NCBI RefSeq assembly: GCF_022346995.1
Contig: NZ_JAKRNM010000015.1
Span: 21,366 to 85,365, forward strand
DNA: 64,000 bases
Source of the DNA: Paenibacillus sp. ACRRY
GTDB lineage: Bacteria > Bacillota > Bacilli > Paenibacillales > Paenibacillaceae
Direction of reading: 5' to 3'
Positions 15,797 through 24,058 of this stretch are shown here, piece after piece. The number at the start of each line of letters is the position of its first letter. Positions within the stretch are counted from its first letter, which is position 1. The notes under the pieces are model-generated. The model was given only the letters and a program-made list of their open reading frames with translations, ran no database searches and was not told the DNA's origin. A program made the position numbers and the translations under genes.

Positions 15797-17086
15797 ATGA
15801 ATTGGTCTGGCTATGGACCCTTGCTGCCTCTGCGCATCCTGGAGGAGATAAGGTTCTGGAAAGAGCAGGAGAAAGAGCATACGCTCGTTATTCGGGCACT
15901 GGTTCCCGATCTGGAGCCCACTTATGTGAAGCTGCTTGAAGAATGGGCAGTGACGTTTGAAAATACCGAGAAGGTAGCCAACCAGCTGCTGAAACAGGTG
16001 TTACCTGGCACCCATCCGCCTGCCCCTTACATCATCGGATGTGTGGAACAGCTCGTTGCCTCTGCACGTTCACAATCGCGGGAGTTCATCAGGCAGCTGT
16101 ACGTCCTGCTTGAGCAAAGCGCCGCTGTGCAAGCTGTCCCGCTCGCCAAGGCAGTCATTCTGCACTTTATCCGCGAATCGGAGTACTTCCTCGGCGTACT
16201 CGATACGTTGATTCAGCCTGGAATCATGCGGGATTCGGTAAGTGATGCACCCTTTTCTTTGGATAAGTATGTTCAATTGTCGGGACACACCGAGCGTGAA
16301 GCAGTGGAAGAGCCGTCTTCCGTAGCAGGAAAGGCTAACCCTCCGGCACCTTCAACATCTTCATCACAGGTGCAATCTTCAGAGGTCTCCGGTCTATCGC
16401 CTTCTTCCGGTCCTACAGAGAGCATTACCTTACCTTCTACGCCTCCTGTGAAGGAGAGACCTGTTCCGATTGGAGGACACACCCTGCCTCCTCTGCCCTA
16501 CGCATACAACGCACTCGAACCACGTATTGACGAGATGACGATGCGCATTCATCACGACAAGCACCATCAATCCTATGTGGACGGACTCAATACAGCCGAG
16601 AAAAAACTGGCAGAGTCGCGTAAAAAGAATAATTTTGAACTCGTCAAACATTGGGAACGAGAACTTGCCTTCAATGGTGCAGGCCATTATCTGCATACAA
16701 TCTTCTGGACAATCATGAATCCCAGAGGCGGTGGCAAACCTTCCGGATTGCTAGCTGAACAAATCAAACGGGATTTCGGCAGCTATGAGGCATTCAAAAA
16801 TCAATTCACTGAAGCGGCCAACAAAGTGGAAGGCAGCGGCTGGGCTCTGCTTGTCTGGAGTCCACGGGCTCACCGTTTGGAGATTTTACAGGCGGAGAAG
16901 CACCAGAACCTGTCCCAGTCCGACATCGTTCCCCTCCTACCACTGGATGTATGGGAGCATGCCTACTATCTGAAACATCAGAATGAGCGCAAGAAATATA
17001 TCGAGGACTGGTGGAATGTCGTCTATTGGCCTGCGGTAGCTGAGCGTTATGAAACGGCACGCAAGCTGTTATGGCCACCCTACTAG
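15797..17086 (+). CDS. DUF2935 - superoxide dismutase (Fe/Mn) fusion protein
   Basis: 429-aa two-domain protein. Residues 1-145 resemble DUF2935, a helical ferritin-like metal-binding module: LRILEEIRFWKEQEKEHTLVI and HFIRESEYFLGVLD carry its Glu/His pattern. A Ser/Pro-rich linker (about 170-225) leads to a complete Fe/Mn-SOD domain. The SOD metal ligands are present: His in MRIHHDKHH, His in GHYLHTIFW, and Asp/His in LDVWEHAYYL. The usual NQD near the Mn-SOD glutamine reads HQN. B. subtilis SodF has a comparable but shorter N-terminal extension. ATG 15797 is chosen over the upstream TTG because GGAGG lies only one base from the TTG but ten bases from the ATG. No signal peptide. A second, canonical sodA lies at 24.6 kb. 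Confidence 0.88.
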   Translation: MNWSGYGPLLPLRILEEIRFWKEQEKEHTLVIRALVPDLEPTYVKLLEEWAVTFENTEKVANQLLKQVLPGTHPPAPYIIGCVEQLVASARSQSREFIRQLYVLLEQSAAVQAVPLAKAVILHFIRESEYFLGVLDTLIQPGIMRDSVSDAPFSLDKYVQLSGHTEREAVEEPSSVAGKANPPAPSTSSSQVQSSEVSGLSPSSGPTESITLPSTPPVKERPVPIGGHTLPPLPYAYNALEPRIDEMTMRIHHDKHHQSYVDGLNTAEKKLAESRKKNNFELVKHWERELAFNGAGHYLHTIFWTIMNPRGGGKPSGLLAEQIKRDFGSYEAFKNQFTEAANKVEGSGWALLVWSPRAHRLEILQAEKHQNLSQSDIVPLLPLDVWEHAYYLKHQNERKKYIEDWWNVVYWPAVAERYETARKLLWPPY

Positions 17087-17105
17087 TACCGAAAAGGAAA
17101 CAAGA

Positions 17106-17151
17106 AAAAAAGAGATATCTTCAGCCGGTAGACTGCCAGATATCTCTTTTT
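17106..17151 (+). terminator. Terminator after the SOD fusion gene
   Basis: AAAAAGAGATATCT...AGATATCTCTTTTT, a long perfect stem, 20 nt after the stop; symmetric, so possibly bidirectional. Confidence 0.88.
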
Positions 17152-17161
17152 AATTTGCAAT

Positions 17162-17198
17162 AAAAAAGCAAGCCTCTTGATTCAAGAAGACTTGCTTG
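17162..17198 (-). terminator. Terminator after the 74-aa Cys-tail gene
   Basis: Minus strand: AAGCAAG...CTTGCTT stem with inner TCTTGAATCAAGA pairing, followed by a run of T. Confidence 0.8.
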
Positions 17199-17231
17199 TA
17201 TTTGGATAGGTCTCTAACGTGTCATGCTAGA

Positions 17232-17456
17232 CTAGGAAGCACAGCCCTCGCACGCAACATAGTTGTCCCCAACCTGTTTGCTGATGGCAATCAGATCGCC
17301 CAGCTTGATATCTTCCTCACCCGTGAACTCGAGATCGGCAATACGTGCAACGATCAAAGCCGCAGCTTCTTCTTTGCTTGTTGCCATTTGGCTGAATTCA
17401 GACTTCTCGCCTGAAGAAACAACCTCATATTCAAATGTATATCTTAATGTTTCCAT
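17232..17456 (-). CDS. Small hypothetical protein with C-terminal CxxC, 74 aa
   Basis: Not recognised. Small acidic soluble protein, probably alpha/beta, ending in NYVACEGCAS, so the last residues hold a CxxC pair that could bind metal or act in redox chemistry. Strong ribosome binding site AAGGAGAGTGCCAAG before ATG and a clear terminator behind it support expression. It lies 70 nt downstream of lipL on the same strand, so it may be cotranscribed; a link with lipoate metabolism is speculative. Confidence 0.65.
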   Translation of the reverse strand: METLRYTFEYEVVSSGEKSEFSQMATSKEEAAALIVARIADLEFTGEEDIKLGDLIAISKQVGDNYVACEGCAS

Positions 17457-17526
17457 CTTGGCACTCTCCTTCCGAAATCACATCATATCATCTCTATTAA
17501 CCAATTCCAAGTATTCTCGAACGATA

Positions 17527-18390
17527 CTAATCGTAGCGCAGTTTCATCTGCTCTGCCGTCTGTCTGACTGCCTCCCGATCAACGGACAATACGCGGTCAG
17601 TCTCAGCCAAAGGGTATCGATTACGAAGTGTACGGACCAGGGAAGCGGTGTAAGCTGCTGCAGAAGGCACTCCTGCCAGCTCATGAAGACTCGCCATGGT
17701 GCCAGGACGAACATCAGGATACCCTTCCTGCAGGCCGCCTGCTGCATGCTGATAGAACTTGCGTACATCTGCCGCCAGCTTGTCTCCATGCCCTTCGACG
17801 ATAATAAAAGCCGTAATAATATAAGCCTTCGCCTGTCTTCGCTGGGCGATACCGCAAAATTTCAATCCGCCGACACTGACATCATAATCACCCGGGCAGA
17901 ATGCACCCTCGATCTCTCCGGTTTGCGCATGATTCGACCATGGTGTTAATGACTCGGCAATAAGAGCAGCCATTTCGCGGAAGTCATCGTGAATATTGAT
18001 CGCACGGGCCGGGTTAGGCAAAATCAGTGAAATGTTAACCACGCCCGGATGAAGAGGCACAGCCGCACCACCCGAGGGACGAACACAGACAGCTGTTCCC
18101 TGCGTTCTCATGCCTTCCATTGCCTCTACAGCCTTGGGAAGCCGGCGATCCCGCAGTCCTGCAACAAAGGCGTCAGGGTGACGCCAAATATGGGCGACAG
18201 GCAGATGTCCTTCGCCCACACGACGGCACATCACTTCTTCCCATGCAAATGCCTCAAGCACACTGCTTCCATACCGAAGCAATGGTGTTTCCCAGATCTG
18301 TATACGATGCAGCCTGGAGGACGAGCTGGACGGAAGTGATTGCTCTGCTCCAGCTTGTCCGGTTATGTCTGAATTCAAAGGTACACTCAT
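17527..18390 (-). CDS. lipL: Octanoyl-[GcvH]:protein N-octanoyltransferase LipL
   Basis: 287-aa member of the biotin/lipoate A/B protein ligase fold. It transfers octanoyl groups from GcvH to the E2 subunits of 2-oxoacid dehydrogenases during lipoate synthesis in Firmicutes. Evidence: VRPSGGAAVPLHPGVVNISL (about 103-122) and GAFCPGDYDVSVGGLKFCGI with catalytic Cys about 165 and conserved Lys about 176. This pattern separates LipL/LipM from ATP-dependent ligases. The Ser-rich first 25 residues are an extension. Start with GGAGGCTATCCAAT. LipM and lipoyl ligase LplJ are the main alternatives; the CPGxYD motif and length favour LipL. Confidence 0.8.
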   Translation of the reverse strand: MSVPLNSDITGQAGAEQSLPSSSSSRLHRIQIWETPLLRYGSSVLEAFAWEEVMCRRVGEGHLPVAHIWRHPDAFVAGLRDRRLPKAVEAMEGMRTQGTAVCVRPSGGAAVPLHPGVVNISLILPNPARAINIHDDFREMAALIAESLTPWSNHAQTGEIEGAFCPGDYDVSVGGLKFCGIAQRRQAKAYIITAFIIVEGHGDKLAADVRKFYQHAAGGLQEGYPDVRPGTMASLHELAGVPSAAAYTASLVRTLRNRYPLAETDRVLSVDREAVRQTAEQMKLRYD

Positions 18391-18483
18391 ATTGGATAGC
18401 CTCCGACTAAACGAATCTGAATCAGGATAGAAAAGGACAGGGCTTTAAGCATTGCTGGATGTACACAAATGCTCATATACATA

Positions 18484-18515
18484 AATAAGCCGGTTCCCAG
18501 GGAACTCGGCTTATT
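18484..18515 (-). terminator. Stem-loop after folE
   Basis: AATAAGCCGGTTCCC AGGGAACTCGGCTTATT, about 50 nt after the folE stop. Its core resembles the thiC leader terminator (GCCGGTTCCC). The tail is AT-rich rather than a pure T tract. Confidence 0.6.
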
Positions 18516-18567
18516 AGGTGAACCGTTTAATGATTGGACACAGTTTTGGGCTTGTCCAGTTCAGGTC

Positions 18568-19161
18568 TTAGTCCTTAACCAGAGATAGAAACTCGGCACG
18601 CTGCGCCGTATTGTCCCGGAAGGAACCACGGACCGCAGATGTTACCGTCTTGCTGCCAGGTTTCTTCACGCCGCGGGAGCACATGCACAAGTGCTCACCT
18701 TCCACAACAACCATGACACCATGTGGCTCAACAGCCTCGTTCAGAATGTCGGCAATCTGTGAAGTAATACGTTCCTGGACCTGAAGACGACGGGTAACCG
18801 CCTCGACCAAACGGGCCATTTTGCTCAAACCGACAATTTTGCCGCTGGGTACATACCCAATATGCACTTTGCCGAAGAAGGGTGCCATATGATGTTCACA
18901 CTGGCTGTAATAGACGATGTCCTTCACAATGACAAGCTCTTCATGATTCTCGTCAAACGTCACGCCGAGTACATCGCGCGGGTTCACTTCATACCCGCCA
19001 AAAATCTCTTCATACATCCGGGTTACGCGTGCAGGCGTCTCAAGCAGCCCTTCTCGCGTACTATCTTCTCCGATCAGTTTGAGGATCTGTTCCACATGGT
19101 ACTCGATCTTCTCCCGATTGTCGGATACTTTTGAATTCAAATAATCTTTCACGCCAGCCAC
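18568..19161 (-). CDS. folE: GTP cyclohydrolase I FolE
   Basis: Type IA GTP cyclohydrolase I, converting GTP to dihydroneopterin triphosphate for folate and, through QueD, queuosine. The zinc ligands appear in YYSQCEHHMAPFFG (Cys and His) and HLCMCSRGVKK (Cys). The GTP-binding SKMARLVEAVTRRLQVQERIT and C-terminal region are intact. I choose the GTG at 19161 (197 aa, MAGVKDYLNSKV) because AAAGGAGG lies nine bases upstream; the longer frame to 19203 has no site. Followed by a stem-loop. A QueG gene for the last queuosine step lies 1.6 kb upstream on the same strand, separated by yneF and an HD-GYP gene. Confidence 0.96.
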   Translation of the reverse strand: MAGVKDYLNSKVSDNREKIEYHVEQILKLIGEDSTREGLLETPARVTRMYEEIFGGYEVNPRDVLGVTFDENHEELVIVKDIVYYSQCEHHMAPFFGKVHIGYVPSGKIVGLSKMARLVEAVTRRLQVQERITSQIADILNEAVEPHGVMVVVEGEHLCMCSRGVKKPGSKTVTSAVRGSFRDNTAQRAEFLSLVKD

Positions 19162-19254
19162 TGCCGAACGCCTCCTTTCGAACCACTTGGTGTAAGCATT
19201 CATTCACTTCAGCATGATGCATAATCGATTATGCAACTTGCTTGCTTACAACTA

Positions 19255-19518
19255 TTATTTTCGGCGGCCCGAGTTTTTACGCGCAGGATGTTGCCCCGGC
19301 TGAGGCATCTTTGCGCCAGGCTGCTGGTTCTTCATCATCTGCTGGGCGCGCTGCATTTGCTTGCCGTTCAGGTTATAACCCATTTGCTTCGCCATTTTTT
19401 GAAGCATGTCGGGATCGCTTTGCATTTTCTCGAGTTGTTTACGCAAGTAATACACCCCGATGAAAAATCCCCCGACCAGACCTACAATCAATGTAATAAT
19501 CGGTATAGCTATTTCCAT
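19255..19518 (-). CDS. yneF: YneF family (UPF0154) membrane protein
   Basis: 87-aa protein: one N-terminal transmembrane helix (MEIAIPIITLIVGLVGGFFIG), then the conserved YYLRKQLEKMQSDPDMLQKM and AKQMGYNLNGKQMQRAQQMM of the UPF0154 family. The tail is basic and Gln/Lys-rich, longer than the B. subtilis protein (about 72 aa). Function unknown in the family. Ribosome binding site AGAGGTG. Located just upstream of folE on the same strand with a 93-nt gap. Confidence 0.85.
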   Translation of the reverse strand: MEIAIPIITLIVGLVGGFFIGVYYLRKQLEKMQSDPDMLQKMAKQMGYNLNGKQMQRAQQMMKNQQPGAKMPQPGQHPARKNSGRRK

Positions 19519-19743
19519 CTCTTAGACACCTCTGTATGCAATCTAAAAAGCCTGATAATCCGTGTCAGCACCTGATGTTCACTTGTCTGGTTGTACACGT
19601 GTCACGGACCGGATTTCCTGAAAGTTATCATAGCATTTCCGCACGAATGGAGCAAACGGATTTTCCAGCTAATAGTTAAAAATCGGTGAACCCAAACTTC
19701 GCTTCAACCTGAAGGTAACCCTCTCATGAAGATCCATGTAAAC

Positions 19744-20775
19744 CTAGGTCATAACCGCCTCAATGAAAACGGTCGTTTCCCTGGCCAGATCCACCTCGAT
19801 CACATCCAGATCATATCGCGTGCTTCCGCGTGCAACCCGAATGACCGGTCTGCCTGGCAGCCCCCGATGCTGCCGGACAATGACGCCTGTCTCTCTGGTA
19901 GACAGCCTGACAGCTGTTCCATTCGGATATACGGATACACTTCGGTTGAATTCGATCAGAATATCCCGGTCCAGCTTCGTGCCGGACATGGCCATCATCT
20001 CTTCACATGCTTCATGTGGAAGCAGGCTTTGGCCGGACGAGCCATTGATCAGATTATCATAGATATTAGCGGCAGCGACTATTTTGGCAAACAGGTGAAT
20101 ATCCTTGCCCATGATGCCTCTTGGCAGCCCGGTGCCATCCACATGCTCATGGTGCTGAAGGGCCGTATGTGCCACGAGCAGACTGAACTCCCGCTTGGAC
20201 TTGATGACTTCAAACCCCCGCCACGTATGGTGAAGGGAAGCATTAGCCGCAGAAGCGCTGCCGGGAGACTCTCCAACTTTGCCGATATCATGAAGCAGCG
20301 CACCCACCGCCAGATCCTTCAGCTGATTGTAGTTCAAACCCAGATTGAGTCCTATCACAGAAGAAAGCAAACATACATTCATAGCATGTACGTACTGGGC
20401 ATTATCCTTGGTTCGAATATCCGTTAACTGGACAAGCAGTTCCCGCCCGTTTAACACGTCGTTCAGCAGCTTGTCTATGCTAAGAGCAACCTTTTTCGGG
20501 CTCCAGTCTTTCCCGGAGCGTACCGCTTCCAGCGTCACGCTCATTTCATTAATAATAGCCCGCTTCGTGGCTTCATCCAGAATATCTTCTGTCTCCACAT
20601 CTTGATACGCTTCATCCTGGATGTACAGCATGGTTACGCCAATACGCTTCAGCGTATTAACCATAAATACGGTGAGCTGGACTCCTGCAGACAACAAAAC
20701 TGTTCCGTTGCCTGAATATACGGTTTTGCCCAGACACTCGCCCGCTTCCACACTTTCCACGTTTACATACTTCAT
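19744..20775 (-). CDS. HD-GYP domain phosphodiesterase
   Basis: 343-aa cytoplasmic protein with a catalytic HD-GYP domain at about residues 130-260: QYVHAMNVCLLS, LLHDIGKVGE (HD metal site), HHTWRGFEVIKS, and HHEHVDGTGLPRG (the GYP loop, here DGTGLP). Such domains hydrolyse cyclic-di-GMP or act as protein-binding HD modules. Flanking parts (residues 1-110 and 275-343) are not recognised as receiver or PAS domains. The gene starts 15 nt after the QueG-Ogt stop with GGGGGACGTTC, so the two are cotranscribed. Substrate and output unknown. Confidence 0.85.
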   Translation of the reverse strand: MKYVNVESVEAGECLGKTVYSGNGTVLLSAGVQLTVFMVNTLKRIGVTMLYIQDEAYQDVETEDILDEATKRAIINEMSVTLEAVRSGKDWSPKKVALSIDKLLNDVLNGRELLVQLTDIRTKDNAQYVHAMNVCLLSSVIGLNLGLNYNQLKDLAVGALLHDIGKVGESPGSASAANASLHHTWRGFEVIKSKREFSLLVAHTALQHHEHVDGTGLPRGIMGKDIHLFAKIVAAANIYDNLINGSSGQSLLPHEACEEMMAMSGTKLDRDILIEFNRSVSVYPNGTAVRLSTRETGVIVRQHRGLPGRPVIRVARGSTRYDLDVIEVDLARETTVFIEAVMT

Positions 20776-20790
20776 GAACGTCCCCCGCTC

Positions 20791-22626
20791 TTACGATTGC
20801 TGCTCCAATGCGAGCAATTGCTCCTTGGTTTGCAGACCGCCTACATAACCTACCAGGGTTCCGTCTTTGCCGCTGATGCGGTGACAGGGAATAATGATCG
20901 GAATCGGATTTTTGCTAATAGCATCCAAAACTGCGCGAACAGCCTTGGGTCTTCCGATCGTTTCTGCAACCTGCTGGTGTGATGAGGCCTCTCCATAAGA
21001 TATATCGGACAGGACTTGCCATACTTGAAGCTGGAACGGTGTTCCGAGCAGATCCAGTTCCAAGTCGAAGGATTTTCGCTCCCCGGCAAAATACTGCTGT
21101 AGCTGTTTCGCAGCTTCGCTCAGCTTCTCTTCGTTCTTCTCGTACCGGTACTCGCCAATCCAAGTTCGGGCCCATTGCTGCAGGTGAGCCTCCCGTACAT
21201 GGAATGCGCCAAAATCAATATGACAGAGTCCCTTTTCCGTAGCACACAGCGTAAGTGTACCAATTGGCGTAAGCACTTCATCATAATACACCGGCGTACC
21301 ATGAAGCCCTGTTACAGCCGAGGGTTTCCACGCAGCCGCTTCCTGCTTCACCGGTTGTCCAGATGCATTCGAATCCGTGCCCGTTGATTCATTCTTCTGT
21401 TCTTCTTGCTGCTTGTCACTCATTAGCCCAACCTGCGGCTTATCGGGTAAGGACCCGGACGAACTGAGTCGCTCCTTGGCCTTCTGCAGCATGCTTAGCA
21501 CGTTTCCATCTTGTTCGTTAGCGGCAGCTTCCCCAATTGCTCTCATTGCGTCTTCTCCTCCAATTCTGCTTAACGCCCAGGCTGCGGTTCCCCGCAGCTC
21601 CGGACGCGGATCACGCTTCAGTACCTCCGTCAGCTTCGGTACAGCGCTTTTGTCTTTGAAATTACCAAGTGCTATGACTGCGTTACGCTGAATCGGCTTC
21701 TTGCCCCGCCAGGCGGCAGAGCTCTGTCCGAAGCGTTCCTTGAACTCGCGGTTGCCGATATCCAGCAGCGGTAATAGCAGAGGCTTCACAATCTCCGGAT
21801 CGGGCTGCAGATCGGGATGGTGGTCCCAGTTTTTGCCCCGATTCTTCGGACAGACAATCTGACAAGTATCACAACCGTACAGACGGTTGCCTATTTTCAA
21901 CATAAACTCTTCGTCCACGAACCCTTTGGTCTGGGTTACAAAAGAAATACACCGCTGTGCATTCAATTGTCCCGGACCCACCAGTGCTCCTGTCGGACAG
22001 GCATCAATACATTTTGTACATTCCCCGCAATCTTCCGTCACCGGCGTATCCGGCTGGAAGGGAATGTTGGTCACCAGTTCACCAAGATAGATCCAAGATC
22101 CAAACTTAGGCGAGATGATGGAACAGTTTTTGGCGCTGAAGCCAATACCTGCTCGCTGGGATACTGCTCGGTCAACAAGTGCCCCTGTGTCTACCATACT
22201 CTCAATCATGGCTTCCGGCACCCGTTCCCGTATAAACTGAACCAGCTTGTCCATTGCTTCGCGCAGCACATGGTGATAATCCCTGCCCCAAGCCGAACGG
22301 GCCAAAATACCGCGATATGCACCAGGTTCCGACTTCGGCGGATTCACCATCTTCGATGGATATGCCACAGCGATGGCAATGAGCGAAGCAGGCTCGCCTT
22401 CCTTCAAAGCAGGACGCACCCTTTTCTCGATGTCCGGTTCTTCGAAACCGGATGCATAACCGTTGTCCCGATGCTGCTCCAGCAGTGATTTTAACGAAAC
22501 AAAGGGCTCTGCCGAAGCAAAACCGACATCATCAATGCCCAGCCCGGGGGCAGCTGCCTTGATCTCCTGTTTTAACTGTTCCCACACAGAACCAGCCTGA
22601 GCCGCCCCGGTCTGTACGCTCGTCAT
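20791..22626 (-). CDS. queG: Epoxyqueuosine reductase QueG fused to O6-alkylguanine-DNA alkyltransferase
   Basis: About 611-aa fusion. The N-terminal 380 residues are QueG, the cobalamin- and Fe-S-dependent enzyme completing queuosine in tRNA: GFSAKNCSIISPKFGSWIYL, two ferredoxin-type clusters (CGECTKCIDACPTGAL and CDTCQIVCPKN), and a HEAT-like C-terminal segment (RGTAAWALSRIGGEDAMR). A linker rich in Gln, Ser and Lys (about 385-435) follows. The C-terminal 175 residues are an Ogt/MGMT-type methyltransferase with active-site IIPCHR (Cys about 581), RAV arginine helix and GYVGGLQTKEQLL. The usual AN-x2-NP reads AISKNP. ATG 22626 is preferred (AGAGGGAAGAG upstream), although an upstream ATG or GTG is possible. 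Two genes may have joined by loss of a stop codon. Confidence 0.88.
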   Translation of the reverse strand: MTSVQTGAAQAGSVWEQLKQEIKAAAPGLGIDDVGFASAEPFVSLKSLLEQHRDNGYASGFEEPDIEKRVRPALKEGEPASLIAIAVAYPSKMVNPPKSEPGAYRGILARSAWGRDYHHVLREAMDKLVQFIRERVPEAMIESMVDTGALVDRAVSQRAGIGFSAKNCSIISPKFGSWIYLGELVTNIPFQPDTPVTEDCGECTKCIDACPTGALVGPGQLNAQRCISFVTQTKGFVDEEFMLKIGNRLYGCDTCQIVCPKNRGKNWDHHPDLQPDPEIVKPLLLPLLDIGNREFKERFGQSSAAWRGKKPIQRNAVIALGNFKDKSAVPKLTEVLKRDPRPELRGTAAWALSRIGGEDAMRAIGEAAANEQDGNVLSMLQKAKERLSSSGSLPDKPQVGLMSDKQQEEQKNESTGTDSNASGQPVKQEAAAWKPSAVTGLHGTPVYYDEVLTPIGTLTLCATEKGLCHIDFGAFHVREAHLQQWARTWIGEYRYEKNEEKLSEAAKQLQQYFAGERKSFDLELDLLGTPFQLQVWQVLSDISYGEASSHQQVAETIGRPKAVRAVLDAISKNPIPIIIPCHRISGKDGTLVGYVGGLQTKEQLLALEQQS

Positions 22627-22797
22627 GTTCTCTTCCCTCTCTTCTTCTCCACTCATATTCACTAAACAGTGAACGCCCGCCTCGCTTGGGAGGACAGGCG
22701 CCTATATCGATACACTTCGGTGTGTACCGCATTTAAATTTTGATAAGGGTCTATCTATTTGACGCAAAATGCAGTCCAAAGTTTCCGAACCAACATT

Positions 22798-23403
22798 TTA
22801 CAGTTTCTTCATCTCGGAAAACGGCCAGAAAATAAACTCGGCTTTGCCTACAATTTCGCTGGATGTAATACTGCCAAACACGCGACTGTCCTTGCTTTTA
22901 CCTTCATGACGATTATCGCCCATCACAAAATAATGATCATCCTCAAGCGTGATCGGGCCAAAATCAGGATCCTGCACCTCGGTATCCGTATACGTCTCTG
23001 CCTGCTGTTCTCCATTCACAAACAAATGGTGGCCACGTACTTCAACCGTATCGCCCGGTAGTCCAACAATGCGTTTAACCAGGAACTCCTTTTTCTCCAC
23101 ACCTTCACTCGGGTCCCGCAGTACAATGACGTCAAACCGGGATGGCTTTCCAATATCATAGACAATCTTGTTAACGAACAAACGATCATGCTCGACAAGT
23201 GTCGGCTGCATCGACTGACCTTTAACCATCGACAGATTAAACACAAACAGGTTCAGCAGCATCATGATCACAAAAGCAATAACGATTGTCTTCACCCAGT
23301 CCCATAGTTCTGCAGCCCAGGACTTACCCGGCTGTCCAGACCCTGTCTGGTTGCTTCGATCTTCGGAATTCATACGCTCTGTAGAAGGTATATTGGAGTT
23401 CAA
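22798..23403 (-). CDS. sipS: Type I signal peptidase
   Basis: 201-aa membrane signal peptidase that removes signal peptides from secreted preproteins. One N-terminal transmembrane anchor (about 37-58), catalytic Ser in KGQSMQPTL (S64) and Lys in FLVKRIVGLPGD (K110), plus box D/E FVMGDNRHEGKSKDSRVFG. The Sip family has several paralogues in bacilli; sipS is a generic symbol. The start is a TTG at 23403 with GAGGTG six bases upstream; the internal ATG at residue 11 has no site. Its substrates could include the two repeat proteins at 35-38 kb. Confidence 0.9.
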   Translation of the reverse strand: MNSNIPSTERMNSEDRSNQTGSGQPGKSWAAELWDWVKTIVIAFVIMMLLNLFVFNLSMVKGQSMQPTLVEHDRLFVNKIVYDIGKPSRFDVIVLRDPSEGVEKKEFLVKRIVGLPGDTVEVRGHHLFVNGEQQAETYTDTEVQDPDFGPITLEDDHYFVMGDNRHEGKSKDSRVFGSITSSEIVGKAEFIFWPFSEMKKL

Positions 23404-23544
23404 AGGGACACCTCGTTTATCAATTTTGTTCCAATTAAGGCGTTCATACTCCCTCTAAGTCTATCTTATTTGCGGAAGTGAAACAATTGGTTATGAACAC
23501 CAGCAGCCCGAGGCATAATCCGAAGCATCTTATCATACAAATAG

Positions 23545-23585
23545 AAAGGCATATCCCCACGTGGTTACGTTGGAGGATATGCCTA
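23545..23585 (-). terminator. Stem-loop after the GNAT gene
   Basis: Perfect 10-bp stem AGGCATATCC...GGATATGCCT; on the minus strand it is followed by TTTCTATTTG. Confidence 0.6.
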
Positions 23586-23632
23586 ATATAAAATGAAAAT
23601 CTGTTTTATTTCTTTTCTTTAATCATTCAAAC

Positions 23633-24058
23633 CTAAGCTTTGGACAAAATACTAAGTTTCTGAAAGGCACTTAATATCTTGTTGGCACCGTAACCCATAG
23701 CTTCGTATAGAGGCATGGCTGCTTTGTTGTGCTCATCACCCGCGACCCATATTTGGCTGACTTTTCGTTGCTGAAAACGTTGCTCCATGGCCTCGACAAG
23801 TGTTTTGCCGACTCCACGGCGACGATAGTCTGGATGGACCGCAATACGGTAGATGCATCCCTGGTTGTGATCAATCGTACCGATTAAGGCGCCGACGAGG
23901 TCTCCCTCTTCTTCCGCAACCATAATCAGATCAGAATCCCATGACAATTGACGGGCAAACGGGCCCATCGTGTTCTCATAACACTCTTCCGATAGTGCAA
24001 CCTGGAGAAGCTCCGTCATCTGGCTTGCATCACTCAACTGAAAGGAACGAACGTGCAT
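23633..24058 (-). CDS. GNAT family N-acetyltransferase
   Basis: 141-aa GNAT acetyltransferase. The acetyl-CoA-binding motif A is clear: YRIAVHPDYRRRGVGKTLVE (about 86-105), followed by QIWVAGDEHNKAAMPLYEAMGY (motif B). It resembles the YpeA/RimI-like small acetyltransferases; the acceptor is unknown. Start ATG is preceded by AAAGGGAGATTTAAGAC. It stands alone between the signal peptidase gene and the divergent sodA control region. Confidence 0.85.
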   Translation of the reverse strand: MHVRSFQLSDASQMTELLQVALSEECYENTMGPFARQLSWDSDLIMVAEEEGDLVGALIGTIDHNQGCIYRIAVHPDYRRRGVGKTLVEAMEQRFQQRKVSQIWVAGDEHNKAAMPLYEAMGYGANKILSAFQKLSILSKA

